A stretch of DNA of 64,000 bases from Acidimicrobiales bacterium (GTDB lineage Bacteria > Actinomycetota > Acidimicrobiia > Acidimicrobiales > SZUA-35), in NCBI GenBank assembly GCA_020629155.1, contig JAHDDW010000001.1, positions 156,454-220,453 on the forward strand, given 5' to 3'. Below, one piece after another: positions 48,961 through 59,426 of this stretch (the first letter of the stretch is position 1; the number at the start of each line of letters is the position of its first letter). The position numbers and the translations under genes are program-made. The notes beneath the pieces are model-generated. The model searched no databases. It was not told the origin of the DNA and was given only the letters and a program-made list of their open reading frames with translations.

Positions 48961-49020
48961 GTCATTCCCACGAAAGCAGGAATCTCTGTTGGACAAGATC
49001 CCCGATTTCTCGGGGATGAC
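48961..49020. repeat. REP/palindromic-type intergenic repeat
   Basis: GTCATTCCCACGAAAGCAGGAATCT...GATCCCCGATTTCTCGGGGATGAC; related half-unit at 44689-44704. Confidence 0.65.
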
Positions 49021-49190
49021 CAAACCAGCGGCCAAGCGAACAACCCCAAACTAACACAAAGCCAGAAAAGAGCCTACAAACAAGATAAGGGTTAACAGGA
49101 AACTTCTGAAACCTTGTAAACGTTTTGCTTCACCGCTGCGTGTGTATCTATGTGAAGGCGATGACAACACATCTGACAGGTGAACCGGCG

Positions 49191-49739
49191 ATGGGGTTCG
49201 CAGCGAAGGGAGATACCCTCAGTGCTGTGAACTTTTATCAAACGTTCGAGGCACTTTTCGTGGCCGAATACTCAAAAATGGTGGCTTTAGCGGCTGCTGT
49301 TTCAGGTGATCGTTCACAAGCAGAAGATATAGCGCAAGAAGCTTTTAGCAAACTCAACAAAAACTGGGATCAGGTTAGCCGTTATGAGAAACCTGGAGCC
49401 TGGATGCGAAGAGTCACTATCAATCTTGCGTTATCAAAGAAGCGCAAATTGAAGGCTGAAAGCAAAGCACTTCTTGGTTTGCAGTCAGATGCTGCAAGAC
49501 AAGGTTCGCAAAGCACCTTTGTATCGCGTAAACGCGATGATCAACATGTGTGGGCAGTAGTCAAAAAACTTCCCAAAATGCAACGATCAGTTATAGCGCT
49601 GCATTATTTGGAAGATTTGTCTTTAAAAGATATCGCTTCTGTCCTAGAAATTTCGCCGTCAACTGCAAGAGTTCATCTGCACAGGGCTCGTCAATCGCTT
49701 CACATTCAACTAGCCAAAGCTACGGAAAGTGCAACATGA
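49191..49739 (+). CDS. ECF-type RNA polymerase sigma factor (start uncertain, 49125 or 49191)
   Basis: EDIAQEAFSKLNKNWDQV; LPKMQRSVIALHYLEDLSLKDIASVLEISPSTARVHLHRARQSL. Confidence 0.88.
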   Translation: MGFAAKGDTLSAVNFYQTFEALFVAEYSKMVALAAAVSGDRSQAEDIAQEAFSKLNKNWDQVSRYEKPGAWMRRVTINLALSKKRKLKAESKALLGLQSDAARQGSQSTFVSRKRDDQHVWAVVKKLPKMQRSVIALHYLEDLSLKDIASVLEISPSTARVHLHRARQSLHIQLAKATESAT

Positions 49740-51175
49740 CTGAACACAACGATAAAGATAACAAGATCGTTCGTTCTACTTTCGATACTTTGCGTAGCGA
49801 TAGCGAAGGAGTGGACACGATGAAAGCTTTACGAAACGTACGAGATGGTGCTGTCAGCAAGCAACGTTGGCTCAGACCAGCAATTGGCGTTGCTTCAGTT
49901 GCTATCATCGGTGCGGTGGGAGCGCTTACCTATCAACTCTCTCAAGACGACTCTTCGACTAGGACCAATTCTGCTAGCCAGGCAACAGATGAACGGCCAG
50001 CATCAATTGATGTGAGCACGTGTGTAAACAATGCCCAGGTGACAATCGAAGGCGCGCAAGACCGTAAAGCTGCCGATCTGATCCCTAGAGAATGGGAGGG
50101 GCAAGGCTCAGTCGCAGGAACGGTGAAGACAAAAGATGGAGTCACAACATTTAACGCTGACGGATACAGCTTGGCTCTTCACGAGCCAGATGATTTTGTG
50201 ACGTTGGAATGCACAATCTGGACAGGAGACGAGCCGGCTCCATCGACAGCCAGGGCAAGCGACAGCGCAGAGAACACAATCGGCGAAGAAACTTCTTCGG
50301 CAACAGATGTCGACAGCGAAAAAGAGCCTGTTTCTCCTTCAACATCATTTGCAGATCTTCCATGCGGCGACCAACGACGAGAAGAAGGCACAGCAGCCAA
50401 CAGCGTCGATCATATTTTCTCTATCGAAAACCTAACCTCCGCGACATGTCGACGCACCGTTGTGACCTTTGGCAAAGCTGGTTCTTCTGGCGAGGCGGGT
50501 TCAGTTCAACCAGGGCTGCTAAACGCCGTTGCTGATGAAGGCGAAGCTCTCCGCTTTGACTTGCCAAGAACATGGCGAGTTGACGATGGCAGCCTTTTCG
50601 AGGTCTACGACAATTTCGATAGGTTCTCCGCAACAGGCAACGGCTTTGTCGCTGTTATCGCAGACGGTGCACGCAACCCGTATCTTTATGTTGACCAAGG
50701 GAATGTTTCAACTACGACCTATGCCGTGCTAGCTAACCCTGCCCGTCTTATTATTGATACAAGAATCTCAGCTGCAACGGCGAGGCCTAGCACCTCTGGC
50801 GGGGTCTACGTCCAAAAACTTAGCACTGGCGAAGAAATTGGCGACTGCTGTGCGGTCATAAACGGTTTCGCCGCCCAGTTCGAAGGTGTAGGCATCGTCG
50901 AGCTTCGTAAAGATGAACCAGGTGCTGGTATCGGCGAAGGTGAACTTGTTGAGGCAGACTGGTATGGTAAATCGCTGACCTCGGCACAGAAACCTGTCGA
51001 GAACGTTTCCTCTGTCAGCTATATGGCAGGCGCCAACTGGCTATGGGCTCCGTTCTCGCTTGAAGTAGACAACATCCCTGCTGATGACTATAAGTTTGTC
51101 TTTGTTAACGATGCACTAGAGCGAACCGAGTTACAGCCTGGCGACATCCATGAAGTCAAATTTACTGTGGGTTAA
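49736..51175 (+). CDS. Membrane-anchored protein following the sigma factor; possible anti-sigma
   Basis: ATGA overlap with sigma gene; single TM WLRPAIGVASVAIIGAVGALTYQL. Confidence 0.7.
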   Translation: MTEHNDKDNKIVRSTFDTLRSDSEGVDTMKALRNVRDGAVSKQRWLRPAIGVASVAIIGAVGALTYQLSQDDSSTRTNSASQATDERPASIDVSTCVNNAQVTIEGAQDRKAADLIPREWEGQGSVAGTVKTKDGVTTFNADGYSLALHEPDDFVTLECTIWTGDEPAPSTARASDSAENTIGEETSSATDVDSEKEPVSPSTSFADLPCGDQRREEGTAANSVDHIFSIENLTSATCRRTVVTFGKAGSSGEAGSVQPGLLNAVADEGEALRFDLPRTWRVDDGSLFEVYDNFDRFSATGNGFVAVIADGARNPYLYVDQGNVSTTTYAVLANPARLIIDTRISAATARPSTSGGVYVQKLSTGEEIGDCCAVINGFAAQFEGVGIVELRKDEPGAGIGEGELVEADWYGKSLTSAQKPVENVSSVSYMAGANWLWAPFSLEVDNIPADDYKFVFVNDALERTELQPGDIHEVKFTVG

Positions 51176-51403
51176 CTGCTGAATAACCCTACGCCATTAT
51201 TCGATATTAAAAGATTTTAAGCGGACTGGAAATCATCAGCTGATAGTTTTGATTTCTCGACAGTGAATCTTTTAATGCAATACTTCTGAATAGTCGAGAT
51301 ATTGCCAAAGAATCGAAAGTTGGAACGCCTCTCCTGATGTTCCCGTAACAGTTTAGGGGTTTCCCCTATACAGGAAAAGCTGGTTTAGCCTATATTTATA
51401 TAT

Positions 51404-51997
51404 ATGAGTTTACGCGATGTTATCGATGCCGAATTGAAGCGCACAGGCGAGTCTTCTTTGGCAAGCGCGTTAGAAACAGCTGGTTTCGCTGATGTTGACG
51501 CAACATTGGTGAATGAAGCACTGCTTCATTATGCACAAAGCGCACCACTTGAACAAGCTGACAGTTTAGAACAGCTTGTTACTAACTATCATCGGCAAAG
51601 TGTTGGCATCGCTCACCAAGATACAGCTTTTGCTGATGACCCATTCAATCTCGACGCTCCGCTTAACCAATGGCTATCCGAAGAAGACCCAGCAGTGCTT
51701 GACAATCTCGATGAGTACGACATAACCGAGCTAGATCTTGAAACCACAAGCATGACACATAGCGATCTTGCAAACGCTACAGAAACCATAGAATTTGGTT
51801 CAGGAGCTGAGACAGCTGCTACAGGCGAGCTATCTGAGCCTGACGTTAACTTGCACTTTGAGGTCACGCCAGCATGGGATGCTGACGTTACAGAACCTAC
51901 CCTGATTCCAGAAACCATTACAGAAAACGCCGTTGTTGCATTCGCTGATGTCGACAGTGACGACGCCTCAGATCTTGATGACATAGACTTTGACTAA
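51404..51997 (+). CDS. Hypothetical acidic protein
   Basis: 197 aa, overlaps the following methyltransferase gene. Confidence 0.65.
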   Translation: MSLRDVIDAELKRTGESSLASALETAGFADVDATLVNEALLHYAQSAPLEQADSLEQLVTNYHRQSVGIAHQDTAFADDPFNLDAPLNQWLSEEDPAVLDNLDEYDITELDLETTSMTHSDLANATETIEFGSGAETAATGELSEPDVNLHFEVTPAWDADVTEPTLIPETITENAVVAFADVDSDDASDLDDIDFD

Positions 51998-53036
51998 ACT
52001 CGCTGCTTCGCCTCAACCACATTGTCCAGTGCAAGAAACCTGTGGCGGCTGTCCTTTGCTGCATATACCCAGAGAAACTGAGCTTGAACACAAGCGTAGT
52101 CAAATCGAAACAGCTTTTCGCCAAGTAGGTAGTGGCGTAGCAGTCGATTCGCCAGTGTACGCACCAAATCGCAGCGGCTATCGCAACCGCCATAGAATGG
52201 CTGTCACCGATGGTATCGTCCACTTTTTTAACCAGGTGAAAGCTGGAGGTTGTCTCACGCTGCGACCAGCACTTTGGAACGCTTTGCAACATATCCAATC
52301 TGTCAGCAAAGCTGACACTACTCTCTTTACAAACGTAGATCATCTTGAGGTTCGGGTCAGTGATGAACCCACAAGTGTCGGGCTGCGTCTTACTATCAAC
52401 TCGAAACATTCGAAGCCTCACAGCTGGGAATCGCTTCGAATAGCGCTAGGTGACACGTGGCGAATCGCAACACATGACGAAGATACACAACCGACGCTTC
52501 GTTATGATCTAGGCAATGGAGTCACCAGTGACGTGCCTCTTAACTCATTTGTTCAAATTAATTCGGCTGTCAACAGGCTTTTACTACACCATGTTGTCGA
52601 GACAGCGCAGCAACATAACCTTCAAACCTTTCTAGACCTTTACGCCGGCGCTGGCAATGTAAGTCTGCCGTTACTTGCTCTTGGCATGTCTGGCACAGCA
52701 ATAGAACGAAGTAACTCTGCCATCAATGCTTTAGCACAACACCAATTGACACAGAAGCTAGAGGTCTTTTCTGGCGATGTGCACAACTCATTGCAACAGC
52801 TACAACCAGTAGATCTTGTTGTATGCAATCCGCCGAGAAGTGGCATCAAACAAGGCTACGGCAGCATTGCCTCGTTAGCTTCAAAGATAGTGCTACTCGT
52901 CAGTTGCAACCCAGAGACGTTAGCGGCAGACAGTACCCATCTACTCCCCTACGGGTTCTCGCTAGAACAGCTCACACCTTTTGATATGTTCCCAGGCACA
53001 AACCATGTCGAAACAGTTGCCGTACTTACCCGCTAG
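51990..53036 (+). CDS. TrmA/RlmD-family RNA (uracil-5-)-methyltransferase
   Basis: CPVQETCGGCPLLHIP Fe-S motif; FLDLYAGAGNVSLPLL; VVCNPPRSG; LVSCNPETLAAD. Confidence 0.88.
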   Translation: MTKLAASPQPHCPVQETCGGCPLLHIPRETELEHKRSQIETAFRQVGSGVAVDSPVYAPNRSGYRNRHRMAVTDGIVHFFNQVKAGGCLTLRPALWNALQHIQSVSKADTTLFTNVDHLEVRVSDEPTSVGLRLTINSKHSKPHSWESLRIALGDTWRIATHDEDTQPTLRYDLGNGVTSDVPLNSFVQINSAVNRLLLHHVVETAQQHNLQTFLDLYAGAGNVSLPLLALGMSGTAIERSNSAINALAQHQLTQKLEVFSGDVHNSLQQLQPVDLVVCNPPRSGIKQGYGSIASLASKIVLLVSCNPETLAADSTHLLPYGFSLEQLTPFDMFPGTNHVETVAVLTR

Positions 53037-54592
53037 CCGTCTCTTTCAACAGTAAAGCGAGAGATATTGCGTAGCGCAGGGTCAAATGTTATACCAATAA
53101 GAAAAATATGTGAATCGGCTTCTCGATATTTGGCTGCATAGTTTCGATCTTTAATTTGTTGCAGCGCAGGATCTTCTTCAGAAGCTGGATGAGCACTATT
53201 TTTGATTGTTTTAAACTCAAAGATATAAACCAATGTTCGCCCTGACGTTGTGTACTTCAACGCCAGGTCAATCTTTCCAGAGTTTGTTGTTTCTTCAACG
53301 TGAGTCTCAAACCCCAGAGAAGAAAGAAAAGCGTATGTGACGCTGGCATAGTAACCCTCATACTCGGCTATAGTATTTTTTCGATAGTTGTCGAAAGGTA
53401 TCGAAGCGAAAAAAGACCTCAATGCTTGTTCAAGTCTTTCTGGTTCTCCTGACGTTATAGCGTTAATCGCCGGCCGTGTCTGAGGTTTTTGATCCGTTAA
53501 ATAGTTCCTAAGAAGCATCTCTGTGAAACTTGACTTGACTTCAATATTTGGATAGTTAAGTACATATAAAGGTTTCGGCGACGTTGGGTCTATATGATCG
53601 ATCGTAAGATAACCAGTTTGGAAAAGTAGTGTTTCTATTTCAATATTGTCAATATCGAAACTTGAAAGCAACGCATCGCTTGCTTCTAAATTCTCAAAAT
53701 TGGGGATGTGATAGGTATTGCGTTTGAGCACTTCTACAAGAAAAGTGGGCGTGCCTGTCTCGAACCAATACGGACGATACTGATGTTGTTTATCAATGAA
53801 AAGCAACACGTCAAAAGGGTTATAAACTTTTTCTCCTCCCCAGCTATACCCGTTATACCAACGTCTCATTTTCTCTCTATCAACGTTGACAAGATACTCC
53901 GCAAAAGAATCATCGAGCTCTTGTTCGGTATAGCCACATACAGCGGAGTAGCGTGAATCAATTGTGATGTCGTTAAGATTGTTGAGTCCACTAAAGATGG
54001 ATACTTTTGAGAACTTGCTGATGCCTGTCAAGAAAGCAAACTCGATGAGGTTACCATTTGCTTTGATAACTGAATAGAGTTCTCGAAGTGTATCACGCAC
54101 GTTGCTGCGGTCAGGGCTTTGTATGTTGTCAAGTAGAGGCTTATCATATTCGTCAACGATAATCACGACTTTTTTTTGAAAGTGAGCATGCACTTTTTTG
54201 ATCAGCGACCCAAAAAGCGCAACCACTTCACCTTGAGATTCTATTTCAATACCAAGCCGCTCGGCATTTGCTTGGAGAGCGGTACCGATTGCATGCGTTG
54301 TTTGGTTTCCGCTAAAAGTTCCTTCTGTGAAGTCTATTTTTATGACAGGAAAGCATTCTTCCCATTCCCAATCGTCATGAATGTGGAGCCCCTGGAAAAG
54401 CTTCTGGTTTCCTTCATAGAGCTCTTTGATAGTGTCGGCAAGTAGCGATTTTCCAAATCTTCGAGGGCGCGATAAGAAATAAAATTTTCCAGACTCAACA
54501 AGCGACTGAATATAACGGGTTTTATCGATATAAAGATACTGATCATCACGAATTTCAGCAAAGCTGGCTATTCCGATTGGAAGTTTCTTCAT
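53033..54592 (-). CDS. AAA-ATPase-like/PD-(D/E)XK nuclease-like protein
   Basis: FLSRPRRFGKSLLADTIKELYEG; VVIIVDEYDKPL; C-terminal KIDLALKYTTSGRTLVYIFEFKTIK. Confidence 0.9.
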   Translation of the reverse strand: MKKLPIGIASFAEIRDDQYLYIDKTRYIQSLVESGKFYFLSRPRRFGKSLLADTIKELYEGNQKLFQGLHIHDDWEWEECFPVIKIDFTEGTFSGNQTTHAIGTALQANAERLGIEIESQGEVVALFGSLIKKVHAHFQKKVVIIVDEYDKPLLDNIQSPDRSNVRDTLRELYSVIKANGNLIEFAFLTGISKFSKVSIFSGLNNLNDITIDSRYSAVCGYTEQELDDSFAEYLVNVDREKMRRWYNGYSWGGEKVYNPFDVLLFIDKQHQYRPYWFETGTPTFLVEVLKRNTYHIPNFENLEASDALLSSFDIDNIEIETLLFQTGYLTIDHIDPTSPKPLYVLNYPNIEVKSSFTEMLLRNYLTDQKPQTRPAINAITSGEPERLEQALRSFFASIPFDNYRKNTIAEYEGYYASVTYAFLSSLGFETHVEETTNSGKIDLALKYTTSGRTLVYIFEFKTIKNSAHPASEEDPALQQIKDRNYAAKYREADSHIFLIGITFDPALRNISRFTVERDG

Positions 54593-54633
54593 GAGCAGAT
54601 CCTATCATGCCAACATTCCACTTTAGGTATCTA

Positions 54634-54721
54634 TAGGGCATCTCGGGCCTTTCCATGGAGGTTTTCATGTGCTCGTACAAGCAAGCAACAAACAAAAGTT
54701 TATTTTTAGAGATAGCCCAAG
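54634..54721. repeat. MITE-like element copy 3 (opposite orientation to copy 2)
   Basis: gcatctcgggcctttccatggaggtttt...aagcaacaaacaaaagtttatttttagagatagccc. Confidence 0.6.
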
Positions 54722-54790
54722 CCACAAACCTACTCGCCTAATAAGCCATTCTACCTATCGACTCGCACGAATTTCTCTCACCGCTTACTC

Positions 54791-56719
54791 TTGCAGCGTG
54801 TCACGGGTGTGGAGACATGGAACGTTTGGAGCATTGTGAGAAATAGCAGTAGAAAAATTTTAGCGCTTGTCAGTCTTCTAGCGTTTACCTTCAGCCTTAT
54901 CTATACAACCCCTGCAGTTGCAGAGATCAGCCCCGAAGGTGAAAGCACCTGGGGTGTCTATGGACTTGCTACTGGCACCCAGTCAGACGCGATTGCTAGT
55001 CATGTGATGGCGATTGAGCAAATCGGCAACCGCATCTATGTCGGAGGCAAATTTTTAGAAGCTCGCGCAAACAAAAACTCACCAGGTGTTTCACAGCCTT
55101 TCTTGGCAGCATTTGACGCAACAACAGGCAACTTCATTTCAAGCTTTACTCCGCAAATCGAAAAGCCCGTCTATGCGCTCCAAGCTTCCCCAGATGGCAG
55201 CAAACTTTTTGTTGGTGGCGAGTTCCGAACAATCAACGGCGACACGCAAGCGCATGGACTTGCAGCGCTTGACCCTATAACAGGAGCAGTCGACACCACG
55301 TGGCGCAGCAAAGCAAGCAACACAAACGGCGCGCGAGGTGTCGTTAACGAATTGACCGTGCACGGCGATCACCTGTATGTTGCTGGCCGTTTCACTCACC
55401 TTGGCGGCGTATCACGCCCGAAACATGCCACTATCGGCGCTGGCAAAGTCGCGCTAGCCGACGGATCAGCCGACACAAGCTTTAGTGTAAACACCTCCGG
55501 CGGCTCTGTTTGGGGTATCGCGGTGGCACCAGATGGCTCAAAAATTTATCTCGCTGGTCGACACAGCGCCGTTGATGGCAACACTGCTGGCGGTTTCTAT
55601 TCAGTCCTCAATACCGATGGGTCGCTCAACACAGCGTTAAGCAAGTACCAAGGCAATAGTGGCCCTAGCAGAGTCTATGGGCAAGATGTTGCCGCTGTTG
55701 GAGACCTGGTTTTCTGGGGTGGCAGCGAGCACATCATCTATGTGTTTGATGCAAACACAGGCAACCTTGTTAGAAACCATTCGACTGACAAAGGCGGCGA
55801 CTATCAAGATATTGAAGTTGTTGGCGACCGTGTCTATGCGTCATGTCATTGCTATACAAACCATTGGGCCGATTTTAACTATTGGGCAGCTGGCAGACCC
55901 AAAACACCTCCAGCAGGTATAGCCATAACCCCTATTAAATATGTTGCAGCCTATTCAGCTAACGATGGGTCACACATCGATACATTTGTCTTGAACACAA
56001 GCGCGACGCAAGCTGGTGTTTGGGCTATCCACGGCGCTAGCGACGGCTGTTTGTGGGTCGGCGGCGATTTAAGTTCGATGACAACCGTTGCTGGCAATCA
56101 GCGAGCGCTCGGTGGTTTCGGCAAATTCTGCGAAGGTGCAGCAGGCGGCGGCGACACACAAGCGCCAGCGACACCAGGCGAGTTAACGCAAACTCGACAA
56201 GAGGCAGCAAAAATAGTTATCCGCTGGAAAAAGCCATTTGATAATGTTGGGGTCACAAGTTACGAGATCTCTCGTGACGGTGTTGTCATCGGCACAAAAG
56301 AATCAAACTCTGGAACACTTTGGTACGTCGATAGCGGCCTTGTAAGAAACACAACCTATAGCTACAGCGTCGTTGCTATCGACGCTGCTGGGAACCGTAG
56401 CGCTGCCGCAACGCTTGACGCGTCAACGGTTCTTGCCCCAGCTGAACCTATGATCGACACGCCCGAAGGTTTACGTTCAACGAATCAGACACGAGAGCGG
56501 ATCGTCTTGAACTGGCAACGGGTCACAAACGCAACAAGCTATATCATTCAGAAAGATGAAGGCGCTGGGTTCGTGACTATCGGCACGAAGACAAGCCGCT
56601 GGTATACCGACAAACCTCTCAGTCCAGCGACAACCGCCTCATATCGTGTGCTTGCCCAAGACGCAGACGGTAACGTGTCAGAGCCGTCAGCTGCGATTGC
56701 TGTTAGCACTTTGCCATAG
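54791..56719 (+). CDS. Secreted beta-propeller-like protein with two fibronectin type III domains
   Basis: Signal peptide; repeated GNRIYVGGKF/SKLFVGGEF/DHLYVAGRF blades; PGELTQTRQEAAKIVIRWKKPFDNVGVTSYEISRDG. Confidence 0.85.
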   Translation: MQRVTGVETWNVWSIVRNSSRKILALVSLLAFTFSLIYTTPAVAEISPEGESTWGVYGLATGTQSDAIASHVMAIEQIGNRIYVGGKFLEARANKNSPGVSQPFLAAFDATTGNFISSFTPQIEKPVYALQASPDGSKLFVGGEFRTINGDTQAHGLAALDPITGAVDTTWRSKASNTNGARGVVNELTVHGDHLYVAGRFTHLGGVSRPKHATIGAGKVALADGSADTSFSVNTSGGSVWGIAVAPDGSKIYLAGRHSAVDGNTAGGFYSVLNTDGSLNTALSKYQGNSGPSRVYGQDVAAVGDLVFWGGSEHIIYVFDANTGNLVRNHSTDKGGDYQDIEVVGDRVYASCHCYTNHWADFNYWAAGRPKTPPAGIAITPIKYVAAYSANDGSHIDTFVLNTSATQAGVWAIHGASDGCLWVGGDLSSMTTVAGNQRALGGFGKFCEGAAGGGDTQAPATPGELTQTRQEAAKIVIRWKKPFDNVGVTSYEISRDGVVIGTKESNSGTLWYVDSGLVRNTTYSYSVVAIDAAGNRSAAATLDASTVLAPAEPMIDTPEGLRSTNQTRERIVLNWQRVTNATSYIIQKDEGAGFVTIGTKTSRWYTDKPLSPATTASYRVLAQDADGNVSEPSAAIAVSTLP

Positions 56720-56771
56720 AACAAACCCTGGCGAAGGTTCTGCATAAAAAGGTTGTTCTATACTGGTCGTT

Positions 56772-58034
56772 ATGCACCAGTTAATGCACACTAGCACTTC
56801 AGTAACAAGAATACGCATTCTTCTTGGACTGGCTGGGGCCATAGCGATAGCTCTCGTAATTCTTTTGTTAGTTACTTCTCTAAACTCTGAAAAGACAACC
56901 CGCGATAGTCAGCAACCGCCCAACAAGGCGACAACGCTTGCTCTTAGCCCAGTTTCTTCACCTGCTGTCACATCGACTCAAGATGAAAATACAGAGGCTA
57001 CGAAAGCGGAAGCTAACCAGCGCTCTAGCGGCAACTTCTATGTTGTCGGCAGTGATATCGTCGATCCAGATGGCAATATTTTCTACCCCATTGGGGCAAA
57101 TGCGGCTGTCAGCACACGTGATGAGAAATTTGTCTTTGAGCTTCACGGAAGCATCACCGACCATGTCGGTACCGTTAAAGCTTGGAATTGGAATACCATT
57201 AGAGTTACTCTTGTCTGCGAGGGTAACCAAGAGATGGCTCTTGAACGTCTCAAAGAAGAACTGCCCAAACTAACATCACAGAAGATTGTTGCGATGGTCG
57301 AATGCCATGATGCAACAGGTACTGGGCCAATTCCTGCCGATAAAGAAGCTGCCATCCGACAATTCTGGATGAAATTTGCCGAGATATTTAAAGACAATCC
57401 ATATGTCTGGTTCAACTTTTATAACGAGCCTTATCGTGGCCCAGCAGACGCTGCTTACACACAAATCCATCAGTCATACACCGACGCCGTGCGGGAAATG
57501 GGGGCAGAGAATATCGTTGTTGTTGATTTGCCTGGTTATGGACAAGATCTAAGCTCTATCGCTGACGGAGATTTAGGAACGTCGCTTAAAGGTGACCGAT
57601 GCAACATGATATTTTCGTGGCATGACTATGGCGCACATATTCCAGGAGCTGGAAATGATGGGCTGAGAGCCACATTCCAGAAAGTTCGGGCGAAAGATCT
57701 CGCCCTTCTAGTCGGCGAGTTTGGCGTTCCTGTCAATAACGAAGCGGGGCACAATACTGCTGGGCCACTTGGGAATAATATTCGTGGAGCTGATCGATCT
57801 ATCGCTGTCGGCCCGTCTCAAGGAGTCGGTTTGTTATGGTGGCACGCCACTGGCGATTCTGGCAAGCATTTGATCTATGCACTAACAGACGACAGCGGCC
57901 CACTTTGGGATCGTGAACCTGGCGAAGGGCTAAGCGAGTTCGGCAAAAAGTTTTGGGACGCGTCACAAGCTGTTGATCACAACCGACCGTACACAGGCGA
58001 GGTAACAGCCAGCAACTGCCCAAGCGCAAGTTAG
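56772..58034 (+). CDS. GH5-type glycoside hydrolase (cellulase-like)
   Basis: N-terminal TM; NPYVWFNFYNEPYRGP; LLVGEFGVPVNNEAG. Confidence 0.85.
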   Translation: MHQLMHTSTSVTRIRILLGLAGAIAIALVILLLVTSLNSEKTTRDSQQPPNKATTLALSPVSSPAVTSTQDENTEATKAEANQRSSGNFYVVGSDIVDPDGNIFYPIGANAAVSTRDEKFVFELHGSITDHVGTVKAWNWNTIRVTLVCEGNQEMALERLKEELPKLTSQKIVAMVECHDATGTGPIPADKEAAIRQFWMKFAEIFKDNPYVWFNFYNEPYRGPADAAYTQIHQSYTDAVREMGAENIVVVDLPGYGQDLSSIADGDLGTSLKGDRCNMIFSWHDYGAHIPGAGNDGLRATFQKVRAKDLALLVGEFGVPVNNEAGHNTAGPLGNNIRGADRSIAVGPSQGVGLLWWHATGDSGKHLIYALTDDSGPLWDREPGEGLSEFGKKFWDASQAVDHNRPYTGEVTASNCPSAS

Positions 58035-58044
58035 TATACCTCCT

Positions 58045-58683
58045 ATGAAATTCTATGTTTTCGGCGACAGCATCACGCAGGGTTTTTGGGACGAAACAGG
58101 CGGCTGGCTAACTCGGGTTACTTCGCATTTCGTTAAGGAAGCTGCTGAACGCAACTTTGCTGACCCGTTCCATTCATTTTTCAATCTGGGTGTTTCAGGT
58201 AATTCCACAGCTGATCTTCTCGCACGGTTCGATCAAGAAATTACAGTTCGACGCGATGATAGAGAATGTGTTGTTGTCTTATTTATAGGAACAAACGACT
58301 CTATCAGCGCAGAAAACAAGCACGAAGAATTATCGGCCGAACAATTTCAGCAAAACTATACGATGCTGATCGAGAAAGCAAAAAAGTACACCGACAATGT
58401 TGTTTTACTAGGGCTTCCTCCTTGCATACAAAGCAGAGTAGACCCTATCCCCTGGTTTCTCGGACATTCTTACACTAACGATCGCATTAAACAATTTGAT
58501 CAGATCATCGCTTCACTTGCAAATGATTACTCGCTCAATTATGTGCAGTTATTTGAACTGCTGGCACAGGCTCAGAATTCTGAAGAGTTATTCCCAGATG
58601 GGATTCACCCTAACACAAAAGGTCATGCTCTCATCGCTGAGCTCGTATTGCCTGTGTTGCAGGAACTCTCAAAGCAGCAGTAG
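58045..58683 (+). CDS. SGNH/GDSL hydrolase
   Basis: FGDSITQGFWDETGGW; FIGTNDS; FPDGIHPNTKGH. Confidence 0.9.
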   Translation: MKFYVFGDSITQGFWDETGGWLTRVTSHFVKEAAERNFADPFHSFFNLGVSGNSTADLLARFDQEITVRRDDRECVVVLFIGTNDSISAENKHEELSAEQFQQNYTMLIEKAKKYTDNVVLLGLPPCIQSRVDPIPWFLGHSYTNDRIKQFDQIIASLANDYSLNYVQLFELLAQAQNSEELFPDGIHPNTKGHALIAELVLPVLQELSKQQ

Positions 58684-58719
58684 TGAACCAGCGTTTAGAT
58701 TCCGAGATACACTAGACAC

Positions 58720-59307
58720 ATGAAAAATGCTTTACTTTTCCACGGTAGAGCTGACGCAGAGGAATACTACTCAGAACATCCTTCAGCAAGTAATAGCCAT
58801 TGGTTTCCTTGGCTTGCGAATGAACTTTTACGCCTAGACATTCACGCTGTGACGCCTGAAGTTTTTCAAGTGCATACCCCCACATACGAAAAGTATCTAA
58901 CCGAGCTTGAACGTTTTGACATCTCTACAGAAACAATACTTGTAGGGCACAGCACTGGAGCAGGCTTTCTTGTCCGCTGGCTAAGCGAAAACCCACACAT
59001 CGAGGTTAATCGTGTAGCGCTTGTAGCGCCCTGGCTCGGTGAGCCACTAGAGGGTAAACCACTAAGGGCAGAAGAGAAAAACATGTTCGATTTTTCGATC
59101 GATCCAGCGTTTGGCAAACGCTGTGAAACGTTAACTATTTTTAGCTCTACTAACGATATGCAAGGAATTCAAGATTCTGTCGCAAAACTCACTTCTAGTT
59201 TAGAACAAAACACTTTCTCGCTTATAGAAAAACAGAATATGGGCCATTTCTGCAGCGAGGACAGCGTTGATACTTTTCCTGAGTTATTACATACGCTAGT
59301 CAAGTAG
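58720..59307 (+). CDS. RBBP9/YdeN-like alpha/beta hydrolase
   Basis: ILVGHSTGAGFLVRWLSEN; MGHFCSED. Confidence 0.85.
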   Translation: MKNALLFHGRADAEEYYSEHPSASNSHWFPWLANELLRLDIHAVTPEVFQVHTPTYEKYLTELERFDISTETILVGHSTGAGFLVRWLSENPHIEVNRVALVAPWLGEPLEGKPLRAEEKNMFDFSIDPAFGKRCETLTIFSSTNDMQGIQDSVAKLTSSLEQNTFSLIEKQNMGHFCSEDSVDTFPELLHTLVK

Positions 59308-59426
59308 ACTCTTTTTGCGAAACAGCTTCGTGTGCCCCCCTTAGGAGAGTTCCCCAAGGAAGTCGGCGAAAAATGCATGGGGCTCTCGTTTCGGCTAAGC
59401 TACTTGCAATTCGATCGGAGATTTCT

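Noticed and set aside
49550-49735. N-terminal extension of ORF 49550-51175
   Set aside because: Overlaps the sigma-factor coding sequence in another frame; the ATGA-coupled start at 49736 is far more likely
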